Below, piece by piece: positions 35,818-46,563 of a DNA stretch of 64,000 nucleotides. Source of the DNA: Mesorhizobium sp. 113-3-3 (GTDB taxonomy: Bacteria > Pseudomonadota > Alphaproteobacteria > Rhizobiales > Rhizobiaceae); the NCBI RefSeq assembly GCF_016756495.1, contig NZ_AP023243.1:1612001-1676000 (forward strand), in the 5' to 3' direction. The notes below the pieces were generated by a model. That model ran no database searches. It saw only the letters and a list, made by a program, of their open reading frames with translations, and was not told where the DNA came from. Both the position numbers and the translations under genes were made by a program. Positions within the stretch are counted from its first letter, which is position 1; every line of letters begins with the position of its first letter.

Positions 35818-37233
35818 TCAGTTCGGCAAGGACGGTGTCAGCGCAGGGAAATGGGTCTCCAGTTCGATCGCGATGTCGAGCAGAAGCCGGTCCGCTCCTG
35901 CCGCGGCGTCGAGCCCCAGTCCGACGGGCAAGCCTCGCCTGGTCAATCCAACAGGGATGGTTATACCGGGAATGCCCGCGTTGCTGCCGATATCGGTGTT
36001 GTGAATTGCGGTCTGGAACAGCGGCTCCGGCTTGCCGTTCAACATCACCGTCTCATCCTCGCCTATGAGCGGCGCGGCGATCAGCGAGGTGGGAAATGCA
36101 AGCACGTCCAGAGAATTGTCACGAAAGAGGCGACGGTAGATTTCCTGTATCGCGGGGCGATGAACGCTGAGCGCCTCGGCATAGGTTGCGTCGGGTATCG
36201 CCGTTTCGGCACCCAATTGGCTCATCAGTATCGCGCGAACATCGCTTGCAGCTATGCCTTTGGCGACGGCCTCGAGCGATTGCCCCACCGCATGGGCATC
36301 AAGGAACTCCTGCAAGGTCACCTTTCCTTCGAAAACCGCGATCGTCGTTGTCGATGCGAGATGGTGCTGCAGCAACTGACTTGCCTTGACAGGCACCAGT
36401 TCGGCCCCAAGCTGCTCCAGGAGCCGCAACGCTCGCTCGCAGATAGCGGAAACCTCAAGATCGGCCATGCTCCAGAACAGATCGTTGGCAATCCCAATTC
36501 TCAGTCCGCTGAGTACCTGCGGCCTGGGAACCTGCGGTACACCGACCACAACGCTGTCGAGGAGAGCGAGATCGCTGGGTGAGCGGGTGATAGGGCCGGG
36601 CGTATCGCGTGTGATGGATATTGGAACGATGCCCGTTCGCGGCCAGCGACCCGGCGTCGGCCGGAAACCCCACAGCCCGCAGAAGGAGGCGGGTACTCTG
36701 ACCGAACCGCCGGTGTCCGTGCCTATGCTTGCCGGCACCATCCGGGCGGCGACGGCGCAGGCGCTTCCTCCGCTCGATCCACCGCAGACGTGTCTGGTGT
36801 CGAAAGGATTGAGCGAGGGCCCGAAGAGAGCGTTGTTTGTTGTCGCGCCATAAGCCAGCTCGTGCATGTTGTTCTTGCCGAAAACGATTGCGCCGGCAAG
36901 CTTGAACGCCTTGGCGACTGGCGCATCCTCCTCGGGGCGAAAGTCACGCATGGCTGGTGTGCCAGCTGTCGTCGGATAGCCGCGTACGTTGATGTTGTCC
37001 TTGAACGATAATGGGACGCCATGAAGGGGACCGACTGCCTCTCCCGAGGCGGTGATGCGGTCGGCTTCGGCGGCCGCCGACAGCGCCGCCTCGGCATTCA
37101 GCGACGCGAAGGCATTGTAGCCCTGGAGCGTTTCTGCTCTGTCGATCAAGGCTCCCACGATCTCGACAGCTGTAACCTGCTTGGAAGAAACAAGTCTCGC
37201 GATATCGGTGCAATTCAAGTCTGAAGCAATCAT
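35818..37233 (-). CDS. amidase-signature family amidase
   Basis: A 471-residue cytoplasmic amide hydrolase. The Ser-cisSer-Lys triad is in place: Lys in PLSFKDNINV, the first Ser in CGGSSGGSACAV, and the nucleophile Ser in GTDTGGSVRVPASFCG. I chose ATG 37233 (MIASDLNCTDIARL), since the longer frame to 37380 is unlike the family. Within this island it would convert the amide made by nitrile hydratase to the acid and ammonia. It is not in the nitrile hydratase operon, and other amides are possible. Confidence 0.88.
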   Translation of the reverse strand: MIASDLNCTDIARLVSSKQVTAVEIVGALIDRAETLQGYNAFASLNAEAALSAAAEADRITASGEAVGPLHGVPLSFKDNINVRGYPTTAGTPAMRDFRPEEDAPVAKAFKLAGAIVFGKNNMHELAYGATTNNALFGPSLNPFDTRHVCGGSSGGSACAVAARMVPASIGTDTGGSVRVPASFCGLWGFRPTPGRWPRTGIVPISITRDTPGPITRSPSDLALLDSVVVGVPQVPRPQVLSGLRIGIANDLFWSMADLEVSAICERALRLLEQLGAELVPVKASQLLQHHLASTTTIAVFEGKVTLQEFLDAHAVGQSLEAVAKGIAASDVRAILMSQLGAETAIPDATYAEALSVHRPAIQEIYRRLFRDNSLDVLAFPTSLIAAPLIGEDETVMLNGKPEPLFQTAIHNTDIGSNAGIPGITIPVGLTRRGLPVGLGLDAAAGADRLLLDIAIELETHFPALTPSLPN

Positions 37234-37805
37234 CTTGCGCTTTCGGTTCGATGGCGATTGGGGCGCGAAAGGCGCTGGGATGCCTTGTTGCCTGAACTCA
37301 ATCGCAAACTCAGCTTGTGCTTGCCGCTGGCCCGACCTTTGATGGCGCGAGGAAACGTTGCAATCCCCTTGCGCACTCATGAGCGTCAGGCACTGGTGGC
37401 CCCGTGGTGCTGGAAGTTCCTCAAGGCACGGGACTGTTTCGGCTGGCGCCGGGGTAGTTGTTCCGAAGTCTCGCTGCAGACATGCTGATGCCCGGTTTGG
37501 TTTCGGGAACTATCGACCGGGCCGCGTAGTATTCGCTATCCACATTATTGTGGACCAAACGAGATCAGGGTCTCTAGGCACGCGGACGGCGGCCCACCAT
37601 CGCTTCGCCACCGCGGTCAAGCCAAACGGTGCCTTTCTCGCGCCGATACCACCCGGCGGCCTCTGCCTGCCGGATTTCGATCAAGGTATTGCAGGCGGCC
37701 GGGGGCGCGTTCGGTGCGCAGGCGCCATGAATGATGATCCGCTTGCCCACGGGCTCCGTGACAGTTGAGGACCAGACCCTTGCCGATCAGGGCCAATTCG
37801 GCGTT
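37234..37805. other. 572-bp gap with a possible gene relic and a palindrome
   Basis: No intact gene is seen between the amidase start and the pobA stop. On the minus strand, 37574-37750 is open from a GTG and would give 58 residues (KRIIIHGACAPNAPPAACN... ending GGEAMVGRRPRA), possibly a relic, unassigned. A palindrome TCCACA-TTAT-TGTGGA at 37539-37554 could be an operator for the amidase gene downstream of it on the minus strand. Confidence 0.4.
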
Positions 37806-40167
<2,362 letters not shown>

Positions 40168-40171
<4 letters not shown>

Positions 40172-41598
40172 GGTTTGCGCGCGGGGATGTGGTGGCCAAC
40201 GAAAGCAAGCGAGAGGGCGAGACCGATCATGGCGAGCGCCAGCATCAGGAGATAGCCATCCTTCCCGCCGATCGTGATCACCGTTGCACCGGCAAAGGCA
40301 CTGAGGATGGCCCCAAGCCGACCAAAGGCGAGGGCGGAGGCCGTGCCGGTGGCCCGGACCGTCGTCGGGTAGACGTACGCGCAGACGGCATACATGGTCG
40401 ACTGCACGGCATTGGCGAAAAAGCCTTGCACGCCGAACCCGGCTATCAGGATGCCCGTCTCCAGCTTGGTGTTCACGCCGGTCAGGTAAAGCGCGGTGGC
40501 GGCACCCAGAAGGCTGCACAGCAGGAGCGGCCAGCGCGAACCATACCGCGTGATGGTCATGGCGCATATCAGTGCGCCGAACACGCCCCCGAAGTTGTAA
40601 GCCGTTAGACCGGATCCGGCGATCGCGACGTCGAGCCCTTCGGAAGTCAACATCGTCGGCAGCCAGGTGAAGGCGCTGTATACGGCAAGCAAATTGAGAA
40701 AGAAGGCGCACCAGAGCGCAATCGTGTCGCGCGCCCGGCCGTTTTCGAACAAGGCAAGCAGGCCCTCGCGCTTCCCGATCTGCTGCTCGCCCAAATCTGT
40801 GAAGACAATATCGGCCGGAACTGGTCGCGACATGCGTCCGACGAGCCGGCGCAGCTCTTCCCATCGTGCCGGCCGGCGCACCAGAAAGCGGGGCGTTTCT
40901 GGGAGAATGAACAGCAGAATGAAGCCCAGGAGCACGGCCAGAGCACCGCCAAGAAAGAACAGGGCCCTCCAACCGAGATTTGGCAGGACTACACCGGCGA
41001 ACAGGCCGGCGAGCATGCCTCCAAGCGGGACGCAGACGATGGTCGCGGTAATGGCGAGCGTCCGACGCCGCGCGGGTGTGAATTCCGCCGCGACGGTGGT
41101 GGCGCTTGGCAAGGCGCCGCCGATGCCTAGCCCCGCGATAAATCGCAAGGCGCCGATCTGCCAGAGGTTTTCTGCGAAGCCGATGCAGAAGGTCGCCAGC
41201 CCGAAGACCATCACGCTGACGATCACGGCCCCGCGTCGTCCAAACCGGTCAGCGAGTAGACCGGCGAAGGCGCTTCCTATTCCCATTCCGACCAGCCCGG
41301 CCGCAAGTGCGGGAGCAAAGTCGCCGCGGGTAACGCCCCACTCCTTGATCAGAACCGGGACGGCGAAGCCAATCAGTTGCCCATCGAACCCGTCCATGAT
41401 GATCGACATGGCGGCCATGAGGACGACGAGCTTCTGGACGACGGTCCAAGGGCCATTATCGAGAAGCTGCCCGATGTCCAAGGAGGGATTTGCGCTGCCG
41501 CCGCTACCGCCCACCTCACCGGGAAGGCGAACTGCACCGTTGCCGGTAGCCGGGATGGTCGGAGCGGACGTAGGGCCCTTTGGGTACGATCCTGTCAC
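40168..41598 (-). CDS. MFS transporter, aromatic acid:H+ symporter (PcaK/BenK-like)
   Basis: A 476-residue permease with twelve hydrophobic helices after a ~45-residue Gly/Pro-rich N-terminal tail. Signatures DGFDGQLIGFAVP in the first helix and GLLADRFGRRGA in the loop 2-3 region are those of the aromatic acid group. It likely imports mandelate, 4-hydroxybenzoate or related acids. It overlaps the small upstream ORF and the mandelate dehydrogenase gene by 4 bp each, so translation is coupled. Confidence 0.9.
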
Positions 41599-41834
41599 AA
41601 CTTTCCTCCTGTTGCTTTGCGTCGTGTGGTCGACATGCCAGCACGATCATTCGTGTGCCTCATCAGCTGCGTAAGATGCTCTCCGCGTTCAGCAATTCCG
41701 GCGATCTTTGCCTCGCTGTGCCGGATCAGGGTGATGTCCGATCGGCCTTTGAAAAGACGAGCGCGGAACAAGGGCGGCTTCGCGCCGGAGCCGAGAAAGT
41801 CGATCCCATGGCGCTGTAGCTGGTGATCTGACAC
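41595..41834 (-). CDS. small unassigned protein in the mandelate operon
   Basis: A GTG at 41834 preceded by GGGAGGAG (6 nt away) opens a 79-residue frame that ends exactly overlapping the MFS start (ATGA). The protein is basic (HQLQRHGIDFLGSGAKPP; LFKGRSDITLIRHSEAKIAG), without membrane segment or motif I recognise. The strong ribosome site and coupling argue for a real gene. It could also be the tail of a decayed one. Confidence 0.5.
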   Translation of the reverse strand: MSDHQLQRHGIDFLGSGAKPPLFRARLFKGRSDITLIRHSEAKIAGIAERGEHLTQLMRHTNDRAGMSTTRRKATGGKL

Positions 41835-41932
41835 CCTGCTCCTCCCTTTGCGCGAACTCTCCCCGCGCCTCTCCAGCAATGCTGAGAGAGCAACGTCAAT
41901 TCATTGGAGAATGAGATCGGGCTCGCGCCTGA

Positions 41933-42323
41933 TCAGAACGGGTAATGTCGTTCGCTTGTCTGGATAGTGATCCAGCGGAGGTCGGTGAACTCAGCGATTC
42001 CTGCCTTGCCTCCGATCCGCCCGTATCCGCTATCCTTGACTCCTCCGAACGGCATCTGGGCTTCGTCATGCACGGTCGGGCCATTGATATGGCAGATCCC
42101 GGACTGGATGCGGGACGCGAGGAGCGCGACGCTCCGAGGGCCCTGTGGCAGCCCAGTTCGGGAAGGCTGTGGCGGCTGCTTCCACGGCCGCAACCGCATC
42201 GCCCGCCGTTGCTGCCGGCGCTCGCGTTGCGATCTGGCCATCGAGTGGATTTGCGCGCTCAAACGTGGCCTTACCGGTGGCCGCTTCTGGTTCGCCGTCG
42301 ATCAGCATCGAAATTGTGTTCAT
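41933..42323 (-). pseudogene. internally deleted aromatic aldehyde dehydrogenase
   Basis: The start (MNTISMLIDGE, ATG 42323 with GGGGAGGAAG before it) and about 65 following residues, to ATGPSERRA, match the N-terminus of salicylaldehyde/vanillin dehydrogenases. The sequence then jumps, in another frame, to the last ~65 residues (SRIQSGICHINGPTVHDEAQ, MPFGGVKDSGYGR, ending SERHYPF). About 330 residues with the catalytic Cys and Glu are missing. It stands in the operon just after the decarboxylase gene, where the benzaldehyde-oxidising enzyme would be expected. Confidence 0.88.
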
Positions 42324-42345
42324 GTCTTCCTCCCCTGGTTCTTGT

Positions 42346-43971
42346 TTATTGGTGCACGTCTCTGTCCTCGACCTCGACTTCAATCAGAGTTGGTCGCTCG
42401 GATGAAATTGCCTCGGCAAAAGCGTCATGCAGGCCTGTGGCATTCCTGACATGAACTGAGGAGCAACCCAGGCCCCTCGCAATCGAGACGAAATCGAGCC
42501 CGGGAAGGTCGGTGCCCTGGACATGCTCTTGCGAACTAAAGCCGAACACGGGTGCGAAATCCTGTAGCGCTGCGTAGCGCCCGTTCTTGAGAATGACGAA
42601 CGTGACGGGCAGACCGAGTTGCACCGCGCTCCAGATTGCCTGGATCGAGTAGAGGCTCGAGCCATCGCCCACCAGTGCGACCACGCGGTGGCCGGGCTTG
42701 CCGAGCGCTACGCCCACGGCCGCCGGCATGCCGTAGCCGAGTCCGCCGCTGTCCATCGTGTAGAAGGCTCCGCTCTGCGTGATGGGCAAATGCGTCTGCA
42801 TTACGGATCGGGCGCCTGGCGCCTCCTCGACGATAATGCCGTCCGCAGGTTTTGTGTCTGCAATGGTTTGCATGACATACGCAGTTGAGAGCGGCACCGT
42901 CGGCATTACCCTCGGCGCGATAGCGCGCGCCGGCGGCGCCCCGCGCTTCGTCGGTGTCGCGCGAGCAAGAAGATCCAGCAGCCCGAGTCGCACGCTGCCG
43001 ATCGCGGCCATTCCCTGCGGCGTCCAGGCGGCGGTCTGGGGATCGTCGGTCAACTGGCAGAGTTCGGCTCCGGCCGGCAGATGCGGCCCGAACCCCTCGA
43101 CATGATAAGAGAAAGCCGGCGCGCCGATAGCGAAGACGAGGTCGTGGCCCTGAAGCAGGCCGACGATCTTGTCGCGGATCGCAGGCAGGAATCCGGCGAA
43201 CAGAGGATGATCCTCCGGGAAGCTGCAACGCCCGGACATGGGCGCAGCGAAGACTCTGGCGTTGTGTGCCTCGGCGAGCAGGCGCGTTTCGTCGAATGCC
43301 TCGTCGCGATCGACAGCCGCCCCGACGACGAACACGGGTCGTTTCGCATCGTCTAGCGCGTTTCCGATCTTTTCGAGGATGGCGGCATCGGGGCGGACCC
43401 GCTGGCTGACGATCCGCGATGGCACGTACTCCGCGGCGCGATCCCAGTCGTCGACGGGCACCGAGACCAAAACTGGACCGCAGGGCTGCGTCATCGCCAC
43501 GTAGTAAGCGCGCGCGATGGCGAGGGGCACGTCCTCTGCGCGAGCGGGCTCGACGCTCCATTTCACATAGGGCTTGGGAAGCTCGGTTGCTTCCCGGGAG
43601 GCGAGAAACGGATCGAAAGGGAGGATGGAGCGGGCCTGCTGTCCGGCCGTGATCACGAGGGGCGTTCGGTTCTTGAACGCGGTGAAGACGTTTCCCATCG
43701 CATTGCCTACACCTGCCGCCGAATGCAGGTTGACAAAAGACGCGTTGCGGGTCGCTTGCGCGAACCCGTCGGCCATACCGACGACGACGGCCTCCTGGAG
43801 CCCGAGAATGTAGCGGAAGTCTTCGGGGAAGTTCCGGAACAACGGCAATTCCGTCGATCCGGGGTTGGCGAAGATCGACGTCATGTTGAGACGACGCAGC
43901 AGATCGATGGCGGCATCCCGCACGGTCGGCGCGCTCACGCGTCGCAACTCCGGCGCGTCGACAATACCCAT
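42346..43971 (-). CDS. mdlC: benzoylformate decarboxylase
   Basis: A 541-residue thiamine-diphosphate enzyme converting (4-hydroxy)benzoylformate to the aldehyde and CO2. Key residues of the Pseudomonas enzyme can be matched: Ser in NPGSTELPLF, the ThDP Glu in LGLQEAVVVGMADG, His in NLHSAAGVGNAMG, and His in AFSYHVEGFG. The Mg-ThDP motif begins at VALVGDGSSLYS and ends near KNGRYAAL. It is the first gene of the catabolic operon, divergent from the LysR gene. Confidence 0.9.
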   Translation of the reverse strand: MGIVDAPELRRVSAPTVRDAAIDLLRRLNMTSIFANPGSTELPLFRNFPEDFRYILGLQEAVVVGMADGFAQATRNASFVNLHSAAGVGNAMGNVFTAFKNRTPLVITAGQQARSILPFDPFLASREATELPKPYVKWSVEPARAEDVPLAIARAYYVAMTQPCGPVLVSVPVDDWDRAAEYVPSRIVSQRVRPDAAILEKIGNALDDAKRPVFVVGAAVDRDEAFDETRLLAEAHNARVFAAPMSGRCSFPEDHPLFAGFLPAIRDKIVGLLQGHDLVFAIGAPAFSYHVEGFGPHLPAGAELCQLTDDPQTAAWTPQGMAAIGSVRLGLLDLLARATPTKRGAPPARAIAPRVMPTVPLSTAYVMQTIADTKPADGIIVEEAPGARSVMQTHLPITQSGAFYTMDSGGLGYGMPAAVGVALGKPGHRVVALVGDGSSLYSIQAIWSAVQLGLPVTFVILKNGRYAALQDFAPVFGFSSQEHVQGTDLPGLDFVSIARGLGCSSVHVRNATGLHDAFAEAISSERPTLIEVEVEDRDVHQ

Positions 43972-44029
43972 GGTTCCTCCTGTCTCGGATTTCTATCGAT
44001 CCTCATCCCAGACTAGAACCGCGAGCCCT

Positions 44030-44043
44030 TGCAAGGAATTGCA
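44030..44043. promoter_or_regulatory. candidate LysR-type binding site
   Basis: TGCAA-GGAA-TTGCA, a perfect 5-bp inverted repeat, lies in the 101-bp divergent region between the decarboxylase and LysR genes, 29 bp before the LysR start. The dyad fits the loose T-N11-A form of such sites. Confidence 0.4.
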
Positions 44044-44072
44044 TAAGAAGGGAGAAGTCATTACACTTGGTT

Positions 44073-44990
44073 ATGGCATTGAGCGTCGAGCAACTGGCGA
44101 CTTTCACGGCGATCGTCAAGGCGGGAAGCCTTGGCCGGGCGGCCATCGTGCTCAACATGACGCAGCCCGCACTCAGCCGAGCCATCAAGCGCCTTGAGGA
44201 GCAGCTTGGGACCGATCTCTTCGAGCGCCACTCAAAAGGCATGCAGCTGACCGAGATCGGGAAGGCCTTTCTGCCGCACGCCACTTCGCTGCATGCCGGG
44301 GCCGCACAGGCCCTGGAGGAGATTCAAGCCTTGCGTGGCGGGGGAAAGGGTACCGTTCGCGTTGGCGCGGTCGCAAGCATTGCCAGTTCGATCCTGCCGC
44401 CCGCCATCGAGCGCACGCTACGAAAATGGCCCGGGCTGCACTTCGATGTCGTGGAAGGCGTTTGGGATTTGTTGGCCGCGGGTCTTGCGAAACACGAGAT
44501 CGATCTCGCCCTTGGCGCGGAATCGCCTGACACGGATGAAATTGTGGCGATTCGTGATTGCCGGTGGCAGGACACCAGTCATATCATCGTTGCTGCGGAG
44601 CATCCGCTCAGGCGCCGGCGCAAGCTGGCTCTCGGTGATACTCTCCAGGAGAGATGGACTATCCCGCCGGCCGGTACCGGTCCTCACCAGCATCTCGAAC
44701 GCGTTTTCGCCGAGCAGGGTCTCGGGCTGCCTGATATCGTCGTCAGAACGCGCTCGATCACCGTGCTCAAGAGCCTTGTCGTCGACTCCGGCTTCCTGAG
44801 CTGGATGGCGGAGCCAATGTTCGAGCCCGAACGACGTGCGGGATTGGTCGCACCCCTCTCGATTGCGGGGGTGGATGGACGTCGTACCCTTGTGGCATTT
44901 CGTCGGCGCCGCGGCCTGCTTCCGGTTCCGTCTTTGAAACTGCTGGATGAACTAAGAGGACTGACGTCGAGCACAAATAGTAAGAGCTGA
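44073..44990 (+). CDS. LysR-family transcriptional regulator
   Basis: A 305-residue regulator from ATG 44073. A TTG at 44067 is in frame but less likely. The N-terminal winged helix is typical (FTAIVKAGSLGRAAIVLNMTQPALSRAIKRLEEQLG; motif within residues 10-45). The effector domain begins near GTVRVGAVASIASSIL. Placement back-to-back with mdlC predicts control of the mdlC-pobA operon by an aromatic inducer such as mandelate or benzoylformate. Confidence 0.9.
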   Translation: MALSVEQLATFTAIVKAGSLGRAAIVLNMTQPALSRAIKRLEEQLGTDLFERHSKGMQLTEIGKAFLPHATSLHAGAAQALEEIQALRGGGKGTVRVGAVASIASSILPPAIERTLRKWPGLHFDVVEGVWDLLAAGLAKHEIDLALGAESPDTDEIVAIRDCRWQDTSHIIVAAEHPLRRRRKLALGDTLQERWTIPPAGTGPHQHLERVFAEQGLGLPDIVVRTRSITVLKSLVVDSGFLSWMAEPMFEPERRAGLVAPLSIAGVDGRRTLVAFRRRRGLLPVPSLKLLDELRGLTSSTNSKS

Positions 44991-45026
44991 GCGTAAGGCG
45001 TTGGCGGTGGGGGAATGCATGGCGCT

Positions 45027-45137
45027 GTTGGTCGCGCCATCTTTCATGGATTGGCGGCAGCCGGTGAGGCGGGCGTTCGCACGGTGCTCGATCTGCCGAC
45101 CTCTGAAATGAACACAACGCTTGCTGTTACGGATTGA
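45027..45137 (+). pseudogene. C-terminal remnant of a second FMN alpha-hydroxyacid dehydrogenase
   Basis: In one frame the sequence reads VGRAIFHGLAAAGEAGVRTV, then LDLPTSEMNTTLAVTD and TGA. This is the last ~35 residues of the lactate/mandelate dehydrogenase family (compare [20 protein letters not shown] in the intact gene at 38999). Nothing before it is recognisable. It lies between the LysR gene and nitrile hydratase. Confidence 0.7.
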
Positions 45138-45260
45138 GATGCCGCAGACGCGCTATGCGCGGATTGTCTGCATTCATCGCTCGCGATGTGACCCTCCACA
45201 AAATTGATGATACGATGAGCGGCCGCTCTAGAGCATATTGGTGACCAATCGATTTGTTGA
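45138..45260. promoter_or_regulatory. leader region of the nitrile hydratase operon
   Basis: I see no gene here. With the remnant before it, the interval from the LysR stop to nthA is 270 bp. It must hold the promoter of the plus-strand nitrile hydratase operon. No convincing -35/-10 pair or operator stands out by eye. Confidence 0.4.
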
Positions 45261-45881
45261 ATGGCGGGCGAGATGAGCCACCAAGATCATACCGTACCAC
45301 CGTCCGATCCGGCGCTTAGGATCAAGGCGATTGAAACCTTGATGGTTGAAAAGGGGAAGATCGACCCCGGCGCCGTTGCAGAGATTGTGGACATTTTTCA
45401 GAACAAACTCGGCCCGCGTGTCGGTGCAAAGGTGGTCGCTCGTGCCTGGACCGACCCGGATTTTAAACAGCGACTTTTGGCAGATGGCACGGAGGCTCTG
45501 AAAGAGCTGAATGTGAGCGGTCTTCAGGGTGAAGCCATGGTGGTCCTGGAGACCACGCCGGAAGTTCACAACGTTATCGTCTGCACGCTCTGCTCCTGTT
45601 ATCCATGGACGGTACTTGGTCTGCCGCCTACTTGGTACAAATCCGCGCCATATCGCAGCCGCATCGTCATCGAGCCGCGCGCGGTGCTTGCCGAGTTCGG
45701 CTTGAAGATATCGAGCGACTGCGAAGTAAGGGTGTACGACAGCAATGCGGAGATCCGCTACATGGTCCTGCCCATGCGACCTGACGCAACCGAGGACTGG
45801 AGTGAGGAGAGACTAGTCGAGCTCGTGACGCGAGATTCCATGATCGGAACCGGCATCCCCCTTTCCCCACATCGGTCTTGA
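45261..45881 (+). CDS. nthA: nitrile hydratase alpha subunit, cobalt type
   Basis: Up to 206 residues; ATG 45273 (MSHQDHTV) has the better GGGCGAG site and would give 202. The metal centre CTLCSC lies in [10 protein letters not shown] near residue 115. Thr at the second position marks the cobalt form, whereas iron enzymes have Ser. The flanking [10 protein letters not shown] and [11 protein letters not shown] segments are standard for alpha subunits. The enzyme hydrates a nitrile to the amide in the cytoplasm. The gamma subunit of thiocyanate hydrolase is a close relative, but it is longer (~240) as I recall. Confidence 0.93.
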   Translation: MAGEMSHQDHTVPPSDPALRIKAIETLMVEKGKIDPGAVAEIVDIFQNKLGPRVGAKVVARAWTDPDFKQRLLADGTEALKELNVSGLQGEAMVVLETTPEVHNVIVCTLCSCYPWTVLGLPPTWYKSAPYRSRIVIEPRAVLAEFGLKISSDCEVRVYDSNAEIRYMVLPMRPDATEDWSEERLVELVTRDSMIGTGIPLSPHRS

Positions 45882-45894
45882 AGGGAGAGCAACG

Positions 45895-46212
45895 ATGCAC
45901 TCCATAGCAGACATGGGTGGGATGCAGGGGTTTGGCCCTGTTGTGAGGAATGACGACGAGCCGCTTTTCAAGGCCGAATGGGAAGAGACGACTTTCGCGG
46001 TGAACCTTCTTTTACTTGCCGCCGGCTGCTTCAATATCGACGAAAGCCGCCATTCCATGGAACGCATGGCGCCGCTCGAATATCTCAAGACATCCTACTT
46101 CGAACACTGGCTACACTCACTTGAGGATCTTCTGATAGCGAAAGGCATCGTCACCAGGGAAGAGTATGATGCCCGGCTGGCCCAACTCGCTGTAAAAGGG
46201 AGCGATCTCTGA
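45895..46212 (+). CDS. nitrile hydratase beta subunit, N-terminal half as separate gene
   Basis: A 105-residue protein equal to the helical N-terminal domain of a normal beta subunit: SIADMGGMQGFGPV at the start, EWEETTFAVNLL, then RMAPLEYLKTSYFEHWLHSL. AGGGAGAG precedes the ATG. It ends with TGA inside TGATG, where the C-terminal half gene begins at once. In ordinary enzymes both halves form one ~220-residue chain. The break is in the linker and both parts look intact, so this seems a genuine three-subunit enzyme rather than damage. Confidence 0.9.
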   Translation: MHSIADMGGMQGFGPVVRNDDEPLFKAEWEETTFAVNLLLLAAGCFNIDESRHSMERMAPLEYLKTSYFEHWLHSLEDLLIAKGIVTREEYDARLAQLAVKGSDL

Positions 46213-46559
46213 TGCTGCCGAAAGAGATGGTCGCCACTGCAATCGCTACTGGCGCCTCGACATTGCGGGAAGTAGACACCAAGCCTTGTTTCAAGCCGGG
46301 TGACGAGGTCCGGACAGTTAACGACAGCCCGGCTACACACACGCGCTTGCCACGCTACGCAGCCGGCAAGAATGGAACGATCGTCGCCTGTGAAGGGGCG
46401 CATGTCTTTCCCGATAAACATGGTCATGGGCGAGGGGAGTGCCCGGAGCATCTTTATCGCGTGCGTTTTGACAGCGCCGCACTTTGGGGGAGCAGCAATG
46501 ATGGCCCCGGCGCCGTCTATCTGAGCCTTTGGGAAAGTTACCTGCAGGCTGAGGAGTGA
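46212..46559 (+). CDS. nitrile hydratase beta subunit, C-terminal half as separate gene
   Basis: A 115-residue protein equal to the SH3-like C-terminal domain of beta: FKPGDEVRTVNDSPATHTRL, PRYAAGKNGTIVACEGAHVF, YRVRFDSAALWG and the ending VYLSLWESYL. The arginines that reach the metal site are in the RLPRYAAG part. Its start overlaps the previous stop as TGATG, and its translation probably depends on termination-reinitiation, giving equal amounts of both halves. Known split-beta relatives are thiocyanate hydrolase and, as I recall, toyocamycin nitrile hydratase. Confidence 0.9.
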   Translation: MLPKEMVATAIATGASTLREVDTKPCFKPGDEVRTVNDSPATHTRLPRYAAGKNGTIVACEGAHVFPDKHGHGRGECPEHLYRVRFDSAALWGSSNDGPGAVYLSLWESYLQAEE

Positions 46560-46563
46560 GTTC

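Noticed and set aside
45219..45232. GCGGCCGCTCTAGA, identical to a NotI-XbaI junction found in cloning vectors
   Set aside because: The flanking bases do not match any polylinker I know. TCTAGAGCA also occurs as the natural end of the dispersed repeat family, so chance is the better explanation.
45261..46559. Reading the nitrile hydratase genes as thiocyanate hydrolase
   Set aside because: The split beta fits, but the alpha subunit length (~202-206) and the adjoining activator fit nitrile hydratase better. Kept as an alternative, not as the call.
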